A stretch of DNA of 6,806 nt, taken from an uncultured Ruminococcus sp. (lineage in GTDB: Bacteria > Bacillota > Clostridia > Oscillospirales > Acutalibacteraceae). Within the stretch, counting starts at the first letter, position 1, and each line of letters opens with the position of its first letter. A program made the position numbers and the translations under genes. This document shows positions 1 to 4,283 of this stretch, one piece after another. The notes beneath the pieces are model-generated. The model saw only the letters and a program-made list of their open reading frames with translations, was not told the origin of the DNA and searched no databases. The stretch covers positions 1 through 6,806 of the forward strand of contig CACYDY010000098.1 in assembly GCA_902773245.1 (NCBI GenBank), written 5' to 3'.

Positions 1-1
1 G

Positions 2-364
2 ATCGTGTACCTGCCGATATTGGTTTATGAGCATACCGAAGGAGCGCTGTATTATTTATTGTGTTTTTTGGGAATAATTTCCGCTTTTTTGCTGAGATGC
101 CTGGCATTTCCTTATTTCCTTTATTTATGTTGTTATAAAAAGGCGATCGGTTATACACTTAGTTTCCTGAATTTTGTGAACGAAAAGCTGACATTGGTTT
201 CGGGCGTGAAATCATTGATAATAATTGTATTGTCGGTTGTAATGGTCTTCCTGGTCGACTTGCTGGTGAGCGGCTTGGTAGATTATATTATCAAAAAAAT
301 TCTTGAAAAAATTGCAGAAAAAATACCGTTTTTGAAATTTTTAGCTCCGCAGACTGATGAATAG
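2..364 (+). CDS. C-terminal fragment of an unrecognised membrane protein (5' end outside window)
   Basis: The reading frame is open to the window edge and ends at TAG 362-364. A GTG at 5-7 could be read as a start, but no upstream sequence is visible to judge it, so I treat the gene as 5'-truncated. Counted from that GTG, about 119 residues are visible. There is a long hydrophobic stretch at roughly 14-45, rich in Leu, Phe, Tyr and Cys, and a second membrane segment at about 68-92. A short Lys/Glu amphipathic helix (KKILEKIAEKIPF) and a polar tail follow. This suggests an inner-membrane protein with a cytoplasmic or membrane-surface C-terminus. I recognise no family or catalytic motif. The coding sequence is more AT-rich than the leftward operon it faces. 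It converges with the DUF1294 gene and shares the 372-418 terminator. Confidence 0.5.
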   Translation: MVYLPILVYEHTEGALYYLLCFLGIISAFLLRCLAFPYFLYLCCYKKAIGYTLSFLNFVNEKLTLVSGVKSLIIIVLSVVMVFLVDLLVSGLVDYIIKKILEKIAEKIPFLKFLAPQTDE

Positions 365-371
365 TCATGTA

Positions 372-418
372 AAACACCCCATTATTCGCCTTTAAAAAGG
401 CTGAATAATGGGGTGTTT
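372..418. terminator. Two-way intrinsic terminator between convergent genes
   Basis: A perfect 16-bp inverted repeat (AAACACCCCATTATTC at 372-387 and its complement at 403-418) is extended inwards by GCC/GGC (388-390 with 399-401, one bulged T at 402), leaving a small AT loop. It starts 7 nt after the stop of the rightward membrane gene, and its distal arm lies 52 nt past the stop of the leftward DUF1294 gene. The arm ends are TTT on the plus strand and TTTT on the minus strand, so both sides have only short U tracts. The long stem and the position between convergent genes support a shared terminator. Confidence 0.85.
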
Positions 419-425
419 CGACGAC

Positions 426-450
426 ACTCCTTTAAGGGATCCGGCTTCGC
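426..450 (-). repeat. Copy A of a 3'-located repeat core
   Basis: Read on the minus strand, this 25-nt stretch starts with GCGAAGCC and continues with ATCCCTT and GGAGT blocks. About 21 of 25 positions match plus-strand 6771-6795, downstream of glgP. Both copies contain a small CCCTT/AAGGG-type dyad. Copy A begins 20 nt after the DUF1294 stop and lies just before the terminator hairpin, so it would be in the 3' UTR of the leftward operon. The match is seen directly; that it belongs to a genome-wide repeat family is inference. Confidence 0.5.
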
Positions 451-470
451 TTTGCTTTGAGTTCCGGCAG

Positions 471-797
471 TCAAATAATATTAAAACAAACCATCGCAAT
501 TAAAAAAATTGCCAACAAAATCTGCAAAATCAAAACGATCGGTACTCCGATTGAAAATGCAGCCTTTTTCGTTTTGTGATGAAATGCCTTCATTCCGATT
601 ATCGCGCCGATACTTCCGCCAAGAGCCGCAAGAAGAAGAAGTGTGTTTTCCGAGGTTCTCCATTTTCCGTTTTTGGCTTTATGTTTATCAAAGCCATACA
701 TCGCCATGGCTATGATATTAATTACGATCAAGTAAATAATTATTATAATAAAACGAAAATCAGTGAACATATTCACAGCGTTTTGAGATAAATTCAT
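471..797 (-). CDS. DUF1294 family small membrane protein
   Basis: This 108-residue protein has three likely membrane segments at about 15-35, 52-70 and 82-105. Between the first and the last are the hallmarks of DUF1294: an FDKHKAKNGKWR stretch at 36-47, then a Gly-rich LLLLAALGGSIGAIIGMKAF segment and a HHKTKKAAFSIGVP stretch leading into the last helix. The biochemical role of the family is unknown; the conserved basic loops should face the cytoplasm. The ATG at 797 is supported by GAGGAG (804-809) six bases upstream, which favours the full N-terminus over an internal Met at residue 10. It is the last gene of the leftward operon, 20 nt after dut, and is followed by the repeat copy at 426-450 and the terminator. 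Family assignment is firm; function is not known. Confidence 0.88.
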   Translation of the reverse strand: MNLSQNAVNMFTDFRFIIIIIYLIVINIIAMAMYGFDKHKAKNGKWRTSENTLLLLAALGGSIGAIIGMKAFHHKTKKAAFSIGVPIVLILQILLAIFLIAMVCFNII

Positions 798-817
798 ATT
801 GTTCTCCTCATTTTCGT

Positions 818-1261
818 TCAGTTGATACCGCTTGAACCAAAGCCGTTATCTCCTCTTTGAGTTTCGGTAAGCTCTGTGACCTCTTGAACTGGGAGCGGCA
901 GCACAGGCATAACGATAAGCTGCGCTATTCTGGTCTGCGGCTCGACTGTGAAAGGCTTGCTGCCGTGATTTGTCAGTCCGACGCACACCTCTCCCCGATA
1001 GTCGCTGTCAATAACTCCCACAGCGTTGCTTGGCGCAATGCCGTGATTTATTCCCAGTCCGCTGCGTGCAAAAACAAAAGCAGCCATTGACGAATCGGGA
1101 AGCTCCACCGCAATTCCTGTTGGTATTTTCACCAGATCGCCGCTGCCTATCGTGACAGGTTCGTCAATACAAGCATACAGATCGATTCCTGCCGATCCCT
1201 CGGTTGCTCTTTTGGGGATAACGGCATTTTCTTTAACTTTTTTTATTTTCAGACATTCCAT
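818..1261 (-). CDS. dut: dUTP diphosphatase (dUTPase)
   Basis: This 147-residue trimeric-type dUTPase hydrolyses dUTP to dUMP and pyrophosphate. It keeps uracil out of DNA and supplies dUMP for thymidylate synthesis in the cytoplasm. All five family motifs are present in order: I GSAGIDLYA (22-30), II ARSGLG (65-70), III GVIDSDYRGEV (82-92, with D85 the expected catalytic Asp and Y88 the residue that excludes ribose), IV RIAQL (111-115) and V RGDNGFGSSG (136-145, with the stacking Phe at 141). Motif V has Asn where Gly is common. The frame stays open upstream to 1375, but that would overlap the U32 gene by more than 100 nt. The ATG at 1261 gives the standard family length and has GAGG (1270-1273) eight bases upstream, overlapping the U32 stop codon. 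This suggests coupled translation. It is the third gene of the leftward operon. Confidence 0.96.
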   Translation of the reverse strand: MECLKIKKVKENAVIPKRATEGSAGIDLYACIDEPVTIGSGDLVKIPTGIAVELPDSSMAAFVFARSGLGINHGIAPSNAVGVIDSDYRGEVCVGLTNHGSKPFTVEPQTRIAQLIVMPVLPLPVQEVTELTETQRGDNGFGSSGIN

Positions 1262-1271
1262 AGCTATAACC

Positions 1272-3338
1272 TCATTCAACTCCACGAAAGTACAAACCGC
1301 CTGTGTACTCCGAGTGGGGTTTGTTTTTGTGTAAATAATTATTAAAAATACGTTCGCACTCATGCGCAGATTCAAAGGTAAACCTGAGTGTTACAAAATC
1401 AATAGTTTCAAATTGTGAAAGCTTGTCGGAAATAATGAGCGGTTTGCAGTTTAACATCTCGGTGCAGCCGCTTTGACACATCAGTGTGAAATTATTACCC
1501 AAACGATCTGTAATAACGCTTTTTCCGCCGCAGCTTTTGCAGCCGTTTCCGTTTTTGTTGGGACAGTTTCTCGTTATCATAAGCGGAAGATATCCATAAC
1601 CGACAATACCGATCCCGATGTCGGAGCTGACATTGTTTATCTGCTTTGCGCAAAGCTCAAACGACAGCTCGGTGTCGCAAAGACCCAAGCTTTTGTAAAA
1701 ATCAACCGCTTGTGAGTTAAAAACATTAAGTCCGAATCCGCCGTGAATGCTAAAACCATGATTTTTTGCAAGCGCAGCTGCGCCGATATTTCCGCAGTAA
1801 ACGTGATCTATTCCTATTTTCCTTGCTTGCGCCAGGGCGTCATCGACCCGTTTTTCAAGCCCGAAAAAAGCTCGGGGGATCTCCGCACAAACGTTAAACC
1901 CACGATCAATAAGCGATCTCAGCTGATCGGGTTTCGAAAAAACAGGAACGCAGACAAATTCACAGTTCTTAAAACAGTCGGGAATATCGCAGCTGCGAAA
2001 GCTTGCACGATATTTTATCGTTCCATCGGTTTTGTGCGGTGATAAAGCGAGTGATGGCGGTTCAATGTACGTGCGCTGCGCAGGCTTGGTCAATGCGGCT
2101 TCAAGCTGTGACAGAAGCTCTCTTCTCATTGCGTTAAGGCTGGATATGGGAAGAGTGATATCTTCTCCTATCACGGTATCAACGTGTACGGCTTTGAATG
2201 CGGTGCCGCCTGTTTTTGAAAGCTGAGCGGCGGCCTTGCTGTGACTTAGCGGTACTTTTTGAGCCTTTTCGGGAATATCTCCCCGAACGGTAAGTGTTAT
2301 ATCTTTACAAACGGCGGTAAGCTCTGCCGGTTTATCTGCGAGAACAGTGAGCTTTAATGAAATGTCGTTTGATTGAATTTCGTCTTTATACTCGCTTCTG
2401 AGCTCGGCTAAAACTTTATTTGTTGCGCTGACAACGTCTTCCTTTGAACGTGTTCCGAACATATCTTTTCCGATTTTTGAGAAGTAATAGCCGTTTGTGA
2501 ATCCGCTTCTTGAAAAAACCGCTCTCAGCCGCTCAAGCTCCTCCCTATCCGAGCTGCCTTTGTCCAGTGTATGCCTGCAGGCTGCAGCGGCGGCGGCAGC
2601 GTATTCCGGGCGTTTCATTCTGCCTTCGATCTTTGCGCTTGTCACTCCGATTTTTTCCAGTTCGCAAAGACTGCCGATCAGACAGTTGTCCTTCAGACTG
2701 AGGTCGTGCCCGGTACCGTTTTTCACTTTAAACGGCAGGCGGCACGGCTGGGCGCATCTTCCCCGGTTGCCGCTTCTTCCGCCGATCATCGCCGAAAGAT
2801 AGCATTGTCCCGACATACACATACACAATGCGCCGTGAACGAAAACCTCCGTTTCAACAGGACAGCTGTTTACAACCTCTGCGATCTCACTTTTGTTCAT
2901 CTCTCTGGCAAGAACGACCCTCTCAAACCCCAATGAATAAAGCAGCTTGGCGGCTTCGGGTGTGTGAACGCCCATCTGAGTCGACGCATGAAGAGCAATA
3001 TCGGGGCAGCAGTCTTTTATCAGCTTAAAAAGTCCGAGGTCTTGAATAATAAATGCGTCCACACCAAGCTCATATGCTTCCTTTGCGACAAGAAGCGCAT
3101 CTTGCAGTTCGTCGTCTGAAACGAGGGTGTTTATAGCCATGTGAACCTTGACGGAGTGAAGATGACAGTAATGTATTGCTTTTTTAAGCTGTTCGCTGTC
3201 AAAATTTTCCGCATAGGCTCTTGCGCTAAATTGTAAAGAGCCAATGTACACGGCATCGGCTCCTTGTCTTACGGCAGCCTCAACCGATTGAAAAGAACCG
3301 CTTGGGGCAAGTATTTCAATGGATTTATTTCCGTTCAA
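1272..3338 (-). CDS. U32-family protein, RlhA-like (probable RNA hydroxylation, annotated as peptidase/collagenase)
   Basis: Numbers are for the 688-residue form. The N-terminal U32 domain opens with IEILAPSGS and carries the family signature EVFVHGALCMCMSGQCYLS (164-182), RGRCAQPC (192-199), LSLKD (213-217) and KIEGRMKRPEY (236-246). A DUF3656 (U32 collagenase-type) insert lies around 365-425, and a C-terminal part ends in YTGGLYFRGVE. Long U32 proteins with DUF3656 resemble E. coli RlhA (YdcP), which is needed for 5-hydroxycytidine at 23S rRNA C2501; shorter relatives (TrhP) modify tRNA wobble uridine. I infer RNA modification rather than proteolysis. Cysteines at 172, 174, 179, 195 and 199 may include iron-sulfur ligands. 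A second group lies at 592, 600, 603, 621, 625 and 631. The start is uncertain: TTG at 3338 lies nine bases from AAGGG, whereas TTG at 3347 (691 residues) touches it. It is the second gene of the operon. Confidence 0.9.
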   Translation of the reverse strand: MNGNKSIEILAPSGSFQSVEAAVRQGADAVYIGSLQFSARAYAENFDSEQLKKAIHYCHLHSVKVHMAINTLVSDDELQDALLVAKEAYELGVDAFIIQDLGLFKLIKDCCPDIALHASTQMGVHTPEAAKLLYSLGFERVVLAREMNKSEIAEVVNSCPVETEVFVHGALCMCMSGQCYLSAMIGGRSGNRGRCAQPCRLPFKVKNGTGHDLSLKDNCLIGSLCELEKIGVTSAKIEGRMKRPEYAAAAAAACRHTLDKGSSDREELERLRAVFSRSGFTNGYYFSKIGKDMFGTRSKEDVVSATNKVLAELRSEYKDEIQSNDISLKLTVLADKPAELTAVCKDITLTVRGDIPEKAQKVPLSHSKAAAQLSKTGGTAFKAVHVDTVIGEDITLPISSLNAMRRELLSQLEAALTKPAQRTYIEPPSLALSPHKTDGTIKYRASFRSCDIPDCFKNCEFVCVPVFSKPDQLRSLIDRGFNVCAEIPRAFFGLEKRVDDALAQARKIGIDHVYCGNIGAAALAKNHGFSIHGGFGLNVFNSQAVDFYKSLGLCDTELSFELCAKQINNVSSDIGIGIVGYGYLPLMITRNCPNKNGNGCKSCGGKSVITDRLGNNFTLMCQSGCTEMLNCKPLIISDKLSQFETIDFVTLRFTFESAHECERIFNNYLHKNKPHSEYTGGLYFRGVE

Positions 3339-3347
3339 AAAAATCAA

Positions 3348-3352
3348 CCCTT
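3348..3352 (-). promoter_or_regulatory. Ribosome binding site of the U32 gene, overlapping the zapA stop
   Basis: On the minus strand the zapA stop TAA (3353-3351) runs into AAGGG. The in-frame TTG at 3345-3347 is directly adjacent, too close to be used with this site. The in-frame TTG at 3336-3338 is nine bases away, a normal distance. The site therefore favours the 3338 start and points to translational coupling with zapA. A weak TTG start would keep expression below that of zapA. Confidence 0.55.
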
Positions 3353-3947
3353 ATTCATCATCATCGTCATCAAAGCCGCCCTGCGCAAAAAAGCTCATAA
3401 TTTCGGCTTCGGCTTCGGCATCGGCGCTTTCGGCAAATGCGTCCTCGCTGAAAAATCCCTGAACGGGAGCGCTCTTTGAAAAGCTGTCGGTTTTTTCGGC
3501 AGTCTTATTTGTGACGTCGTCGGTTTTGTTTTTGGTAATAACAGGCTTTGACGGCGCTTGTTCGATATCGGAGCCGTTTTCTTCGGCTGTTTCTGCGGGT
3601 GCGCTTTTGGCGGAAAGTCTGCTGCGGAGAGCTTCGATCTCGGCTTTGAGAAGCTCGTTTTCTTTTTTTGTTTCTTCGAGCTGTTTTCTTTCATAACCCG
3701 ATTCTCTGAGGTAGTCCTTGATCTGACCTCTGAGGTTGCTGCCGTCGCCGACAGACTTCATATATTGATCGCAATAATCCATCGCAACGAAAAGAGCGAC
3801 CTCGGTCATGTTGCGCGAAGGCATTTCGTCGGACAGTCTTTTAACTCTTCTTTCAACCTTAGCTGCGATATTATCCATATAGGTCTTATCGTCATCAGAC
3901 GAAACCGTAAAAGAATAATTACATAAACGAATAGTATATTTAGCCAT
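3351..3947 (-). CDS. zapA: Cell division protein ZapA with a long acidic C-terminal extension
   Basis: Residues 1-85 form a ZapA domain: a short N-terminal beta region (AKYTIRLCNYSFTV), then DDDKTYMDNIAAKVERRVKRL and a helix with TEVALFVAMDYCDQYMK. ZapA binds FtsZ filaments at midcell, bundles them and stabilises the Z ring. A predicted coiled coil follows (about 86-112, LEETKKENELLKAEIEALRS), as expected for ZapA oligomers. Usual ZapA proteins have about 85-110 residues, whereas this one has 198. The extra part (113-198) is low in complexity, rich in Ala, Glu, Ser and Thr, and ends with two aromatic patches (GFFSEDAF at 164-171 and SFFAQGGF at 185-192) and an acidic DDDDDE terminus. The ATG at 3947 is ten bases from AAAGGA (3958-3963). 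A GTG at 3956 is only one base from it and is rejected. It is the first gene of the leftward operon. Confidence 0.88.
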   Translation of the reverse strand: MAKYTIRLCNYSFTVSSDDDKTYMDNIAAKVERRVKRLSDEMPSRNMTEVALFVAMDYCDQYMKSVGDGSNLRGQIKDYLRESGYERKQLEETKKENELLKAEIEALRSRLSAKSAPAETAEENGSDIEQAPSKPVITKNKTDDVTNKTAEKTDSFSKSAPVQGFFSEDAFAESADAEAEAEIMSFFAQGGFDDDDDE

Positions 3948-3999
3948 ATTATACACGTCCTTTGCTTGTAAAATGTTGGTTTTATTTATAAAAAGTTAT

Positions 4000-4037
4000 A
4001 ACATTCGAGTGTATTCTTTTCTATTATACAACATTCG
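4000..4037. repeat. 30-bp-spaced direct repeat of AACATTCG around the zapA transcription start
   Basis: AACATTCG occurs at 4000-4007 and again at 4030-4037, exactly 30 bp apart, both followed by a GTGT block (4009-4012 and 4038-4041 region, with a one-base difference in spacing). On the minus strand one copy sits just upstream of the -10 box and the other just past the expected start at about 4016. The spacing is close to three helical turns, so a regulator could bind both from one DNA face. The repeat is seen directly; the operator role is inference. Confidence 0.4.
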
Positions 4038-4051
4038 GTGTTTTATTACAA
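4023..4051 (-). promoter_or_regulatory. Sigma-A-type promoter of the zapA operon
   Basis: On the minus strand, -35 TTGTAA (4051-4046) and -10 TATAAT (4028-4023, a perfect consensus) are separated by 17 bp. Transcription would start near 4016, about 70 nt before the zapA ATG. It is the only good promoter I see for the four-gene leftward operon. The spacer and the sequence upstream of the -35 contain the arms of an 11-bp inverted repeat. Confidence 0.7.
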
Positions 4052-4084
4052 GATTTTTTTCATTATAAAAAGAAAAACACCGAA
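4034..4084. repeat. 11-bp inverted repeat bracketing the zapA -35 box
   Basis: TTCGGTGTTTT at 4034-4044 is matched perfectly by AAAACACCGAA at 4074-4084, with 29 bp between. The -35 box (4046-4051) lies in the loop and the left arm fills most of the promoter spacer. Arm centres are 40 bp apart, about four helical turns. The left arm also shares ATTCG with the 4030-4037 direct repeat. A dimeric regulator binding both arms would be expected to repress zapA. The arms are seen; the role is inference. Confidence 0.45.
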
Positions 4085-4116
4085 AAAAGACTTTTTGTAT
4101 TCAAATTAGTCAAAAA

Positions 4117-4132
4117 ATGTTCAAAAGAACAT
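4117..4132. promoter_or_regulatory. 16-bp palindrome, candidate operator between the divergent promoters
   Basis: ATGTTC, four A, then GAACAT makes a perfect 6-bp dyad with a 4-base centre. It is centred near 4124.5, about 84 bases before the expected glgP start and 108 before that of zapA. This suits an activator or a shared regulator better than a roadblock. The half-sites are oriented GTTC-N4-GAAC, opposite to the Gram-positive LexA box, so an SOS role is not supported. It could equally be a chance palindrome in AT-rich DNA. Confidence 0.4.
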
Positions 4133-4173
4133 GATATTCAATAAAAAAACTGGACAAAATCACAAAATAGGTG

Positions 4174-4202
4174 TTGTAATTTTTTTAAATGTGTAGTATA
4201 AT
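4174..4202 (+). promoter_or_regulatory. Sigma-A-type promoter of glgP
   Basis: The -35 TTGTAA (4174-4179) and -10 TATAAT (4197-4202) are 17 bp apart, with the same hexamers and spacing as the zapA promoter. Transcription would start near 4209, giving a 75-nt leader. The spacer is T-rich and an A-tract lies just upstream, which can raise promoter strength. No extended -10 TG is present. Confidence 0.75.
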
Positions 4203-4224
4203 GAGTTTGTAGTTTTAACAGATT

Positions 4225-4251
4225 TCACAGTTTGCAGTATTATTGCTGTGA
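4225..4251 (+). other. Weak hairpin in the glgP leader
   Basis: TCACAG (4225-4230) pairs with CTGTGA (4246-4251) around a 15-nt loop and is followed by a T-rich run (TTTTATTGTTGTTTTTT, from 4252). The layout resembles a small attenuator, but the 6-bp stem is weak and nothing in the leader suggests a leader peptide or ligand-binding fold. It could also be chance pairing. Confidence 0.25.
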
Positions 4252-4283
4252 TTTTATTGTTGTTTTTTAAGGAGTTGTTTATA

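Larger units (their letters stand above)
3948..4283. other. Divergent AT-rich regulatory region between zapA and glgP
   Basis: These 336 bases carry no plausible gene. They hold two outward-facing promoters (zapA at 4023-4051, glgP at 4174-4202), leaders of roughly 70-75 nt on each side, a direct repeat and a dyad at the zapA promoter, and a 16-bp palindrome between the promoters. Ribosome binding sites lie at 3958-3963 (minus) and 4269-4274 (plus). I see no known riboswitch and no convincing CcpA-type site. The in-frame GTG at 4248 would lengthen glgP by 12 hydrophobic residues but lies upstream of the real ribosome binding site. Confidence 0.8.

Noticed and set aside
1262..1375. Upstream extension of dut by 38 residues
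   Set aside because: It overlaps the U32 coding end by over 100 nt, the added residues match no dUTPase N-terminus, and the ATG at 1261 has its own ribosome binding site.
2497..2936. Plus-strand open frames opposite the U32 gene
   Set aside because: Their composition is typical of the antisense shadow of an Ala/Cys-rich coding region, and they lie across the conserved U32 signature.
3395..3926. Open frames of about 100-120 codons on either strand within zapA
   Set aside because: They have biased, low-complexity composition that mirrors the zapA tail in other frames, and no start signals.
4117..4132. LexA (SOS) box
   Set aside because: The half-sites are in the opposite order (GTTC-N4-GAAC) to the Gram-positive box (GAAC-N4-GTTC).
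4248..4283. GTG start for glgP at 4248, adding 12 hydrophobic residues
   Set aside because: It lies upstream of the clear AAGGAG site, which serves the ATG at 4284, and phosphorylases are cytoplasmic without a signal peptide.
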